Shown piece by piece: positions 37,564-46,070 of a DNA stretch of 64,000 nucleotides (within the stretch, counting starts at the first letter, position 1; each line of letters starts with the position of its first letter). Below the pieces are notes generated by a model. The model ran no database searches and was not told the origin of the DNA. It worked only from the letters and a program-made list of their open reading frames with translations. Location: the NCBI GenBank assembly GCA_905479195.1, contig CAJQLO010000001.1, forward strand, positions 494,694 to 558,693. Reading direction: 5' to 3'. This stretch comes from an uncultured Gammaproteobacteria bacterium. GTDB lineage: Bacteria > Pseudomonadota > Gammaproteobacteria > GCA-002705445 > GCA-002716945. Position numbers and translations under genes: made by a program.

Positions 37564-38643
37564 ATGTCATCAATTCATTTTAAAAATATTGGGCCTCTAA
37601 TTATAAATTTAGACAGTACTGAATTATCAAATAATGAGAGACAACTTATACAGCATGAGCTGGTCGGAGGTATAATACTTTTTTCTCATAATTTTATTTC
37701 AAAAAAGAAATTATGCTCCCTTATTAGCGACATTAAGAGTATAAAAGATAATTTATTGATTACCATTGATCATGAAGGAGGAAGAGTTCAGAGGCTTCTA
37801 GATGGTTTTGTACATTTACCTAGTTTTGAAAAAATATCAGAAATAGAGAATGAAGATATCCGCAGGAAAATTGCATATCAAGCTGGTTACATTAGCGCTT
37901 ATGAATTGTCTGAAGTTGGTATTGATATTAACTATTCTCCTGTAATTGACATTAATCATAATAAAAAAAATAATCTATTGAGAGATAGAACTTTTGGCGA
38001 TAATACTGAAAATATTATTTCATTAGCAAATGAATACATCCAAGGTTCTCTCGATGGTGGCGTACTTCCTGTCTTAAAACATTTTCCAGGACATGGGAGA
38101 GTCATGACTGATAGCCATATAGAAGATTGTTTGTCAGATATAGATATTAATGAATTACTGAATACAGATATACTTCCTTTTAAAGTTCTTCATGATAAAT
38201 ATACTGAGGTTAATTTACCAATAATGACGAGCCATATTATTTACTCAAAAATAGATAAGTATATTACAACCTATTCGAAAGAATGGCTTGGTAAGCAGTC
38301 TAATTTAATTTTTACAAAAAAACCTTTTTTCATCAGTGATGATCTAGAAATGTTCTCGGCTACTGCTATTAATAATAAAAATATATCATGTGAAGAAAGA
38401 GTGTTGCTTGCTTTAAAAGCAGGATGCAGAATGATTATCGCAACTACAATGCAAGATAATGACATCATTAATAGAAAATCTTCTCATGAATATTATAGAA
38501 AGAATTATTTTACTAATAATATCATTGAACACTATCAAAAAAATCATGATAAAATGTTAGAAATAGTAATGCCAAAAAGGCTAGACAGAAATAAGGATAA
38601 GTATGAAAAATACCTTAAAAGCATTAAACTAATGGGATCATAG
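37564..38643 (+). CDS. nagZ: Beta-N-acetylhexosaminidase NagZ
   Basis: This 359-residue GH3 enzyme removes GlcNAc from anhydro-muropeptides in the cytoplasm during cell wall recycling. Motifs: GGIILFSHNF, TIDHEGGRVQRL, FSPVIDI-like block, KHFPGHGRVMTDSH with the mobile acid/base His, and the nucleophile Asp in ISDDLEMFSA. It is slightly longer than E. coli NagZ (341). The ribosome binding site is GGA. Together with mltD it forms part of a wall-recycling set. Confidence 0.93.
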   Translation: MSSIHFKNIGPLIINLDSTELSNNERQLIQHELVGGIILFSHNFISKKKLCSLISDIKSIKDNLLITIDHEGGRVQRLLDGFVHLPSFEKISEIENEDIRRKIAYQAGYISAYELSEVGIDINYSPVIDINHNKKNNLLRDRTFGDNTENIISLANEYIQGSLDGGVLPVLKHFPGHGRVMTDSHIEDCLSDIDINELLNTDILPFKVLHDKYTEVNLPIMTSHIIYSKIDKYITTYSKEWLGKQSNLIFTKKPFFISDDLEMFSATAINNKNISCEERVLLALKAGCRMIIATTMQDNDIINRKSSHEYYRKNYFTNNIIEHYQKNHDKMLEIVMPKRLDRNKDKYEKYLKSIKLMGS

Positions 38644-38646
38644 AAT

Positions 38647-39723
38647 ATGAACGACTTTCTAACTATAATATTTGAAACAGACTTATATACGCAAGTTGCC
38701 TCAGTATCATTGATTGGGCTTTCATTACTATTCATAAAAAATAAACTTATTCTTCTATTTACTGGAATATCAAAAAAAACTGCAACTGATTTTGATGACA
38801 TAATTCTTAAGTCAATTCAAAAACCATTAACTTATTTAATAATTTTAGTTTCACTAATTTTAATATCTGAAGCATTAAACAGTCTTTTTCAAATATTTGA
38901 ATTTTTTGATATATCAAAAGTCATTTATCTTTTAATTGTTATATTAATATCATGGACATTACTCAGAATTCTAAATGGTTATTATAGTAATAAATCATTT
39001 TTGAAAAATTTAAAAGAAAGCGATGACCCTATGGTTGTTGAGCAAACATATGAGATAACTATAAGAATATTTAAAATTATTATAATAATAATTACCGCAT
39101 TAACGCTTATGCAAGAATTTGGCTTAAGTATTTCAGGTTTACTTGCATTTGGTGGAGTAGGTGGTTTAGTGATAGGTTTAGCTGCTAAGGATCTCTTATC
39201 AAATTTCTTTGGTGGTTTGATGATTTTTCTTGATAGGCCTTTTAAAGTAGGTGAGTTTATTAAATCTCCTGATAGAAATATTGAGGGCATTGTAGAGAGT
39301 ATTGGCTGGAGATTAACTGTTGTCAGAACATTCTCAAAAAATGTTTTGTATATACCAAATTCTGCTTTTGCTAACATAGTCGTAGAAAACGCTACTAGAA
39401 TGACTAACAGGAGAATCAATCAAATTATAGGTCTAAGGTATGATGATTTAGATAAGATACCTAAAATAGTAGATGATGTAAGAATATATTTAGAGAGTCA
39501 TAATGACATCGATCAATCAAATAAGCCTGCTGTATATTTCCAGAGCTTTTCCGCATCATCTTGTGATTTCTTTATTCGTGCGTTTACAAACACAAAAGAC
39601 TGGAGAGAATTTCTTAAAATCAAAGAACAGGTGTTATATAAAGTTTCAGAAATAATTAATAATCATAATGCTGCTATAGCTTTCCCTACCATGACTATTG
39701 AAATGGATAATCCTGAAAAATAA
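38647..39723 (+). CDS. Mechanosensitive channel of the MscS family
   Basis: This 358-residue inner-membrane protein has about five N-terminal helices and an MscS core. The pore helix is glycine and alanine rich (GGVGGLVIGLAAKDLLSNFF, about residues 170-190). The next block, LMIFLDRPFKVGEF, and the beta domain with YIPNSAFANIVVENATRM follow. It releases solutes on osmotic downshock. The extra N-terminal helices recall YnaI/YbdG-type members more than MscS itself (286 residues), so no symbol is given. Confidence 0.9.
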   Translation: MNDFLTIIFETDLYTQVASVSLIGLSLLFIKNKLILLFTGISKKTATDFDDIILKSIQKPLTYLIILVSLILISEALNSLFQIFEFFDISKVIYLLIVILISWTLLRILNGYYSNKSFLKNLKESDDPMVVEQTYEITIRIFKIIIIIITALTLMQEFGLSISGLLAFGGVGGLVIGLAAKDLLSNFFGGLMIFLDRPFKVGEFIKSPDRNIEGIVESIGWRLTVVRTFSKNVLYIPNSAFANIVVENATRMTNRRINQIIGLRYDDLDKIPKIVDDVRIYLESHNDIDQSNKPAVYFQSFSASSCDFFIRAFTNTKDWREFLKIKEQVLYKVSEIINNHNAAIAFPTMTIEMDNPEK

Positions 39724-39730
39724 TAAGTTC

Positions 39731-42700
39731 TTAGTAAATGGAGTTAACAAGATTTTTGATTTTTGTGCATATACCTGGAAGTTCTTCATTATCTAAAGAT
39801 AATTGAATCATATTATTTTGTGATACTTTAATATCATACTGACTCATATTACTAATAATCTTTTCAATATTTATATTATCTTTATTTTTAAATTCTATTT
39901 TTGCAGTATTTTCTATAATTTTAATATATTTTATATTTTTATCTTTTAGTTGTAGTTTTAACTTTGTTATTTCAATTAAATTCTCAAGAAAATCTGGGAG
40001 TGGTCCATATATATCAACTAATTCATCACAAATAGAAATAATTTCATCAATATTTTTGCATGATGATATTTTCTTATAATATTTCAATCTTGTTAAGATA
40101 TCATTTATATAGTCTTGAGTTATCAAGCATGATTTGTTTATATCAATTTCAACGCTATCTATATTTTCTTTATTATCTCCTGTTCTTAGAAACTCAATAC
40201 TTTTATTGAGTATATCCGTGAACATGGCATATCCAATTTCATAAATTTGCCCACTTTGTTCCTCTCCAAGAATTTCTCCTGCCCCTCTTATTTCTAAATC
40301 ATGCGTAGCTAATTCTAGCCCTCCGCCTAAGCTTTTAACAGAATCTATTGCTTCAAGCCTTTTTTCTGCATCTTTTGTTATTTGAGTATATTCAGGTATG
40401 ACCATATAAGCATATGCCTGTCTATTTGTTCTTCCAACTCTACCTCGGATTTGATGTAATTGTGATAATCCAAATTTATTACTATTATTGACTATGATTG
40501 TATTAACATTCTGTATATCTAAGCCACTCTCTATGATACTTGTGCAGATAAGTAGGTCATACTCTCGATCTAAAAATCTTTGCATCTCTATTTCTATATC
40601 TTTTGGATCAAGCTGACCATGTATCCTACCTATTTTTATTTTTTCATTTAAAGATAAAATCTTTGTAATTTCATCATCCATGCTACTAATTTCGTTATGC
40701 ACATAATATATTTGTCCACCTCTCTGTATTTCTCGATCTATGGCTTCGACTAAAATATCTTTATCCCATTTAACTATACGCGTGACAATTGATTTTCTAT
40801 TTTGGGGAGGGGTCTCCATTACGCTTAAGTCTTTTATTTGTGATAATGCAGCATTTAATGTTCTTGGAATAGGAGTCGCTGTAAGAGTTATTATATCTAT
40901 ATTATATTTTAATTTTTTAATCTGTTCTTTTGCTGTCACTCCAAACTTATGTTCTTCATCAATGACAAGTAGTTTTAAATTATAAAATTCAATATTCTTA
41001 GATAACACAGCATGTGTCCCTATAATAATATCTATTTCGCCATTTTTAAGTTTAATAAGCGTTTCTTTTTTATCTTTAGTTGATTGAAGTCTTGAGAGCC
41101 TCCCTATATTAATAGCTGTAGATGAAAACCTATTAATAAATGATTTATAGTGTTGTTCAACTAGAATTGTAGTAGGAGCAAGAACAATTGTTTGGCAATT
41201 ATTTATTGCTGATAAAAATGCTGCGCGCATTATTACTTCTGTTTTTCCAAATCCAACATCTCCACAAATTAGCCTGTCCATTGGTTTTTCAGACTCCATA
41301 TCTCTCATTACATTTTCTATTGCTTTTATTTGATCTTCTGTTTCCTCATATGGAAATGCATCTGAAAACTTTGCATATTCATCTAGATTATTTTTAAAAC
41401 TAAATCCTTTGGAAGCCAATCTTCGTGACTCCACCTCTAGTAGCTCAACAGCAATATCATTTATTTTTTTCTTAGCTCTATTTTTAATTTTAATCCAATA
41501 GTCAGTACCTAAGTTATGCAGAGGAACATTTAAGCCAGTATGACCAGAATATTTCTTTAATAAATTAATAGATGTAACTGGGATATATAATACATCTTCA
41601 TTTGAATACTCTAGCTTTATTAATTCTGTTTCTATTCCTTCGATATCCATGTTTATCAACCCTTTATATCGTCCAACTCCATAACTATCATGTACTACTG
41701 GTGAATCTAATTCTAAGGTTGAAATATCATTTATATAATTATCTATAAGTCTATTTTTTGACTTCTTGGGAGTATTAAGCGATCTTGCTCCAAATATATC
41801 TTTTGCTGAAATAAAGCTAATATTTTTTTTATAATCAATAAACCCATCATCAATATTTTTTTGGATTATATAAATTTTTTTAGAACCAGATATATCATTG
41901 AAATTTTTAATAAAATTATATTTTAAATCCATGCTATCTAATAATTTTTGAATCTCTATTTTTAAACTGTTTCTTTCTATACAGAAAACTACTGTATTTT
42001 GATTTTCTTGAATATAGTCTCTGAGATTCTTATAAGGATCTTTGAAAGTATTTTTGATTAGAATGGACGGTAATTTCCTTATTGGAGAATTCATTGAATT
42101 AATATCTGTCTCTACCTTATAAAGAGATAACATGCATTTCATCATTTTACTTATAGAGTTGATATAGTCATCATCATTAATTATTAAGGAACGATAATCT
42201 AGAATATACTTTTCTTCTTTATATTTATTATAATAATCCTCATACCTCTCTCTGATTACTTTTATTTCTTCAGATGGGTTTTTTAAAGAGAGTACTATAT
42301 TATTACTTTCATTTGAGACTAGACCAAATATAGTAGTTAAGTTTTCATAAAGTATAGGTATTATGTTTATTGCAGAGGGGTGGGGGAGGCTGTTTATTAT
42401 TTTCTCATACTCAACATCTTCTATGTACTCATCATCAAAAATATCCCTACATTTGCTCTTATAAGTCTTAAGGACATCATCTGTAATAATGATTTCATTT
42501 GCTGACCCCAGAGTAAAATCGTTAATAGAGTCTTTTGAAATTTGGCTATCTATATTAAATATTTTTATTGTTTCTAATTTATCACTGTCAAAATTCATTC
42601 TAATGGGGTTATCTTCTACGGTTGAATAAATATCAATTATCGCCCCCTTTATTGCGTATTCCCCCTTATTTAAAACTTTTTCGGTTCTGTCATATTTTAA

Positions 42701-43123
42701 GTCTCTTAATAAATTTATTAATTCATTATATTTGAAATCCTTATTAATTTTAAAAAAATATTTAGATAGTATGTCTTTTGGTATTAAATATTTAGATATT
42801 GCTGAATAACTTGTAACTATAATATTATTACTGCCATTAATTATATTCTTATAAGTCTTTAATCTCTCTGATAAAACATTTACATCATATATGAGGCTTT
42901 CATATGGAAAACTTTCTATTTCTAAAAATAAACTTATTTCCTGGCCAGCTCTCGAAAATAACTTTAATTCATTATTAAAATTAATGATTTCACTATTGTT
43001 ATTAAGCAGAATAATTGTGTTATCAAAATTACGAGATATTTCTTCAATTATATAGCTCCCAGATGATCCATAGAGACCTCCGTAAGTATAATTTTTTGTA
43101 TTATCTTTGAATATATTTTTCAT
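39731..43123 (-). CDS. mfd: Transcription-repair coupling factor Mfd
   Basis: This 1130-residue translocase (E. coli 1148) pushes RNA polymerase off lesions and recruits UvrA. Order: UvrB-like N-terminal part (about 1-340), RNA polymerase interaction domain (about 455-525, beginning DSPVVHDSYGVGRYKGL), RecG-like helicase with Walker A GDVGFGKT at 621-628, DEEH near 720 and QIRGRVGRTNRQAYAY, then the C-terminal TRCF domain. The ATG sits only three bases after the T-run of the upstream terminator, and no Shine-Dalgarno is visible. Confidence 0.96.
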   Translation of the reverse strand: MKNIFKDNTKNYTYGGLYGSSGSYIIEEISRNFDNTIILLNNNSEIINFNNELKLFSRAGQEISLFLEIESFPYESLIYDVNVLSERLKTYKNIINGSNNIIVTSYSAISKYLIPKDILSKYFFKINKDFKYNELINLLRDLKYDRTEKVLNKGEYAIKGAIIDIYSTVEDNPIRMNFDSDKLETIKIFNIDSQISKDSINDFTLGSANEIIITDDVLKTYKSKCRDIFDDEYIEDVEYEKIINSLPHPSAINIIPILYENLTTIFGLVSNESNNIVLSLKNPSEEIKVIRERYEDYYNKYKEEKYILDYRSLIINDDDYINSISKMMKCMLSLYKVETDINSMNSPIRKLPSILIKNTFKDPYKNLRDYIQENQNTVVFCIERNSLKIEIQKLLDSMDLKYNFIKNFNDISGSKKIYIIQKNIDDGFIDYKKNISFISAKDIFGARSLNTPKKSKNRLIDNYINDISTLELDSPVVHDSYGVGRYKGLINMDIEGIETELIKLEYSNEDVLYIPVTSINLLKKYSGHTGLNVPLHNLGTDYWIKIKNRAKKKINDIAVELLEVESRRLASKGFSFKNNLDEYAKFSDAFPYEETEDQIKAIENVMRDMESEKPMDRLICGDVGFGKTEVIMRAAFLSAINNCQTIVLAPTTILVEQHYKSFINRFSSTAINIGRLSRLQSTKDKKETLIKLKNGEIDIIIGTHAVLSKNIEFYNLKLLVIDEEHKFGVTAKEQIKKLKYNIDIITLTATPIPRTLNAALSQIKDLSVMETPPQNRKSIVTRIVKWDKDILVEAIDREIQRGGQIYYVHNEISSMDDEITKILSLNEKIKIGRIHGQLDPKDIEIEMQRFLDREYDLLICTSIIESGLDIQNVNTIIVNNSNKFGLSQLHQIRGRVGRTNRQAYAYMVIPEYTQITKDAEKRLEAIDSVKSLGGGLELATHDLEIRGAGEILGEEQSGQIYEIGYAMFTDILNKSIEFLRTGDNKENIDSVEIDINKSCLITQDYINDILTRLKYYKKISSCKNIDEIISICDELVDIYGPLPDFLENLIEITKLKLQLKDKNIKYIKIIENTAKIEFKNKDNINIEKIISNMSQYDIKVSQNNMIQLSLDNEELPGICTKIKNLVNSIY

Positions 43124-43126
43124 GAT

Positions 43127-43158
43127 AAAAAAAAGCAGTACAAATGTGCACTGCTTTT
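43127..43158 (-). terminator. Rho-independent terminator of the rhodanese operon, abutting mfd
   Basis: Read on the minus strand, AAAAGCAGT (43158-43150) pairs with ACTGCTTTT (43139-43131) around a short loop, followed by a run of T to 43127. It ends the minus-strand transcript of the 43177-43848 gene. The run of T finishes three bases before the mfd ATG, leaving no room for a separate mfd leader. Confidence 0.85.
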
Positions 43159-43176
43159 CGTTTATATAAGATTAAG

Positions 43177-43848
43177 TTATTTTACAGTATTAAAACCAAG
43201 TACTTCCCAGTTTTGCATACCACCACGGTACCATTTAATTTTATTAGCTGGATAGCCGTATTTTAACAAACTTTTTATATTGTTAGGTGATTGACCACAC
43301 CAACTTCCATTGCAGTACATAACTAATGTTTTAGCATCATCAAAATAAAACAAACCATTTTGTTCTTTAGCGCCAAATTTTTCAGTCATTATTTCTGCTA
43401 TTGAGATTGGATCTGCACCTTTAGCTTCACTTAAATGAGTCCAAGGAACATTTACTGCTCCAGGTATCATGCCTTTTGCAACCCAGTCAGGTGTTCTAGA
43501 GTCAATTACCATTATTTCTGATCCATCAGGCATTTTTTCGCCTTTGCTCATCATAACCGCATAATGTATTATCTCTTGCTCACCAATTGTCTCAATACCC
43601 GGTCTTAATTGCATTGGTTGAACGCAAAATGGTGGACATGGTCTTGATGTTTTAGCAAACGCAGGGTTTACCGTATTACTATTGTTTTGATTTCTCATAA
43701 ACATTACGTCACCACTACCTACTGAAATTCCTATTTCTAATGAATTTGGTCCATCAGCTTTAGAAATTGCTACTGGTTTATCAGCATATGCGGTAGAGAA
43801 CGTAAACACAGAAACTAAAACAACACTTAAAATTGAATTGATTTTCAT
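43177..43848 (-). CDS. Periplasmic rhodanese-like protein with CxxxC motif
   Basis: This 223-residue protein has a signal peptide (cleavage after AYA, about residue 22) and a rhodanese domain (about 95-220). The active-site loop is CNGSWC, with Cys179 and Cys184. A second cysteine pair, CPPFC at 71-75, lies before the domain, as in a group of exported rhodanese-like proteins of Gram-negatives. The start at 43848 has GGAG upstream, while the frame stays open to 43932 through the end of the small upstream gene. It probably handles sulfane sulfur or thiols in the periplasm. The substrate cannot be read from sequence. Confidence 0.8.
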   Translation of the reverse strand: MKINSILSVVLVSVFTFSTAYADKPVAISKADGPNSLEIGISVGSGDVMFMRNQNNSNTVNPAFAKTSRPCPPFCVQPMQLRPGIETIGEQEIIHYAVMMSKGEKMPDGSEIMVIDSRTPDWVAKGMIPGAVNVPWTHLSEAKGADPISIAEIMTEKFGAKEQNGLFYFDDAKTLVMYCNGSWCGQSPNNIKSLLKYGYPANKIKWYRGGMQNWEVLGFNTVK

Positions 43849-43870
43849 ACTCCTACTCCCTTTAACTTTA

Positions 43871-44026
43871 TTATTCACAATCTGGCTCTTCTTCCTCGGA
43901 CTTTTCCTCATCATATATAACTTGATCTGCAATAGATGTTTTAAAGCTATGCTTTAATTCATAATTATCCATAGAAGTTGCACTAATGGTGAATAAACCC
44001 AATAAAAATATTCCTACTATTCTCAT
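43871..44026 (-). CDS. Small secreted peptide with acidic tail (51 residues, unknown)
   Basis: This 51-codon frame has a near-ideal GAGG ribosome binding site (44036-44033) six bases before the ATG. The N-terminus MRIVGIFLLGLFTISATS looks like a Sec signal peptide with possible cleavage near residue 18. The mature part is about 33 residues, with a tail DEEKSEEEEPDCE: nine acidic residues and a single cysteine near the end. It lies 22 bases upstream of the periplasmic rhodanese on the same strand with no terminator between, and a promoter candidate lies upstream. I do not recognise a family. A metal-binding or rhodanese-partner role is only a guess. Confidence 0.65.
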   Translation of the reverse strand: MRIVGIFLLGLFTISATSMDNYELKHSFKTSIADQVIYDEEKSEEEEPDCE

Positions 44027-44080
44027 ATCTTTCCTCAATTTGAGTCATAGATAACTAAATCAGAGCCATCTTTAACAACA

Positions 44081-44109
44081 ATTCTACAGTATATAGGTAT
44101 TTAAATGAA
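44081..44109 (-). promoter_or_regulatory. Candidate promoter of the small peptide-rhodanese operon
   Basis: On the minus strand TTCATT (44109-44104), a 17-base spacer and TAGAAT (44086-44081) give a plausible sigma-70 promoter with a leader of about 48 bases. The surrounding 44027-44174 gap holds no other gene that I can see. Confidence 0.4.
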
Positions 44110-44174
44110 CTTATTTATCATTAAATGAATGGGGAAAATAGAAGGAATCATTAAAGCTGAAGCCAATAATCTGA

Positions 44175-45020
44175 TCATTTTAGGCAGAATGCCCATAATT
44201 TTTTAGAAACCTTTTTTTGAATCAGGTTGATTACAATATGATTAGTAGATTTTTTATTTTTATTCATAAAAATTATATCTCCATCAGCATTAGTGACAAA
44301 ACTAGAGCCCCAAAAATTTATCATACTATCCTTGTCTTTTTCATTCCCAGATCTATTGGCTATAATGATAGGAGTGTTAATCATTAAGCTATTTGCTGTT
44401 ATAACGTTAACCCATTTTTCTTTTTCTTTACTAAGACTTATACTTCTTCCCTTATGATAGGCGCTTCCTATAGAAGTTGGGCATAAAATTATATCAGCTC
44501 CTAATTTATTCATTTGCCGATAAGACTCAGAGTGCCATTGATCCCAGCAAGTCATTAGTCCAATCTTACATCCACCTATATCAATCACAGGGTGTCTATT
44601 CTTTGATTTATTGAAATAATATTTCTCTTCATAACATATTTCATCAGGTATGTTTCTTTTTCTATATTTACCCAGGACAACTCCATTGGGAGATATTAGT
44701 ACTGATGAATTATAAAATTTATCTTTGCTTTTCTCAAAAAATGAAAATAAAAAGAAAATATTCTTTTTTAGACATAAGCTTGATATATCCTTGATTATTT
44801 TTGATGACATATTTATGGCATTATCTTTATTATTGCTATTTTTAGTTATTGGAAAATATTTTAAATATGAGAGTTCATGACTAATGACTATAGTTTTACT
44901 TTCAGTCACTTTAATGTCATTAATATTTTTCATCATATTAGTTAAGTTTTTATTAATATCGTTGCTGACAGAATACTGCAGTATCACTATGTCTATTTTC
45001 TTATTTTTTAATGTATTCAT
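44175..45020 (-). CDS. aguB: N-carbamoylputrescine amidase
   Basis: This 281-residue carbon-nitrogen hydrolase has the nitrilase triad Glu49, Lys121 (GKYRKRNIPDE) and Cys158 (GLMTCWDQWHSE). The wording CWDQW and PTSIGSAYHK matches N-carbamoylputrescine amidases. It hydrolyses N-carbamoylputrescine to putrescine, ammonia and CO2. It overlaps the agmatine deiminase gene upstream in ATGA, which supplies its substrate and confirms the assignment. Confidence 0.9.
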   Translation of the reverse strand: MNTLKNKKIDIVILQYSVSNDINKNLTNMMKNINDIKVTESKTIVISHELSYLKYFPITKNSNNKDNAINMSSKIIKDISSLCLKKNIFFLFSFFEKSKDKFYNSSVLISPNGVVLGKYRKRNIPDEICYEEKYYFNKSKNRHPVIDIGGCKIGLMTCWDQWHSESYRQMNKLGADIILCPTSIGSAYHKGRSISLSKEKEKWVNVITANSLMINTPIIIANRSGNEKDKDSMINFWGSSFVTNADGDIIFMNKNKKSTNHIVINLIQKKVSKKLWAFCLK

Positions 45021-46045
45021 TTAATTAAATTATTGCTACAGCAATGTAAACCTCCAAATTCATTTAACAGGGCAGAGGACTCAATAAAATATATATTTTT
45101 ATCAGGAAATAATGTTTTAATCTCTCTTTTGGTTTCACTGGAAGTATTTAAGTTCATTGGAAAAATTATCACATCTTTAACTCTAATGAAATTTAAATAG
45201 GAGAATGGTAATATATCACCACTTTTATTTCTCACTATATCATCGAGAGTATGATTGATAGGAGTCATAAAATTTATATCATTGGTTTGTATAATTAAGA
45301 TCCTTAATTGATCTTCTAGTTTTTTTAATTTTTTATAGTCTGGATGCTTTTTGTCATCAGTTGACATATATAGAATATGCTTATCATCTTTAAATCTAAC
45401 AAAATTATCTATATGACCATTTGTGTCATCACCTGTTAGTGGTTTTATATCTATAAAATAACAATCTCCACGCATTGATTTATTGAATAGTAACTCAATT
45501 TCTTCTTTTACCTCTGACCAAGATAAAGAGTTATGTGCAGTAATAGGACTTTTATTAAATATATAATCTCTTGTTGAATTTATAACATTTCCACCTTCCA
45601 TTATTATTTTACCAAACAAGTCTTTATTCTTGGTTGGGTTTTTCTCTATAAAATTATTAAAAAAAAGCCTATCATTTTTATGAGTATATTTATTTCCATA
45701 GCCATTAAAATTAAATTTATTCAATCCTGATTTTATTATTTTAGGTCCATAATCACGTATCCATATATCATCATAATTATATTCATATAGAGAAATAAAA
45801 TTTTTATTTACATCAGATAATTTATAATTAATTTCACTTAAATCGTTTTCAATATTTGCATCTTTATGATGCACTAAAGTTATAAAACAGTTATTTGATA
45901 TTATGATATTGATAATTTGATAATAAATTCTCAATAGATCATGCCAAAATATTTTCTCTTTATATATATCTGGCCACACGAGCATTAAGGCATTGGTCTC
46001 ATCATCAATTAAAAAACTTTCTTCAACCATAGTCATTTTTTTCAT
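45017..46045 (-). CDS. aguA: Agmatine deiminase
   Basis: This 342-residue guanidino-modifying enzyme converts agmatine to N-carbamoylputrescine and ammonia. Motifs: WIRDYGP, MEGGNVINS, GDDTNGHIDNFVRF, and a C-terminal GGLHCC with the probable nucleophile Cys335 after His334. With aguB it forms a two-step route from agmatine to putrescine. A source of agmatine (arginine decarboxylase) is not in the window. Three ATG codons lie within the first six codons, and the first is used here. It diverges from lolC over 25 bases. Confidence 0.9.
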   Translation of the reverse strand: MKKMTMVEESFLIDDETNALMLVWPDIYKEKIFWHDLLRIYYQIINIIISNNCFITLVHHKDANIENDLSEINYKLSDVNKNFISLYEYNYDDIWIRDYGPKIIKSGLNKFNFNGYGNKYTHKNDRLFFNNFIEKNPTKNKDLFGKIIMEGGNVINSTRDYIFNKSPITAHNSLSWSEVKEEIELLFNKSMRGDCYFIDIKPLTGDDTNGHIDNFVRFKDDKHILYMSTDDKKHPDYKKLKKLEDQLRILIIQTNDINFMTPINHTLDDIVRNKSGDILPFSYLNFIRVKDVIIFPMNLNTSSETKREIKTLFPDKNIYFIESSALLNEFGGLHCCSNNLIK

Positions 46046-46055
46046 CTATTTCATG

Positions 46056-46064
46056 TGGTATAAT
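46056..46064 (+). promoter_or_regulatory. Extended -10 promoter placing the lolC transcript start at its ATG
   Basis: TGG followed directly by TATAAT (46056-46064) is a textbook extended -10 element, and no -35 is needed. The start site would fall at about 46071, which is the first base of the lolC ATG. No Shine-Dalgarno precedes that ATG. Confidence 0.6.
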
Positions 46065-46070
46065 TCTGTC

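Noticed and set aside
43849-43932. Upstream extension of the rhodanese gene to 43932
   Set aside because: The extra residues are charged, precede a clear signal peptide, and overlap the small upstream gene in another frame. GGAG supports ATG 43848.
45993-46070. lolC start at 45993
   Set aside because: It reads through the divergent aguA start and the extended -10 promoter. Family homology begins at 46071.
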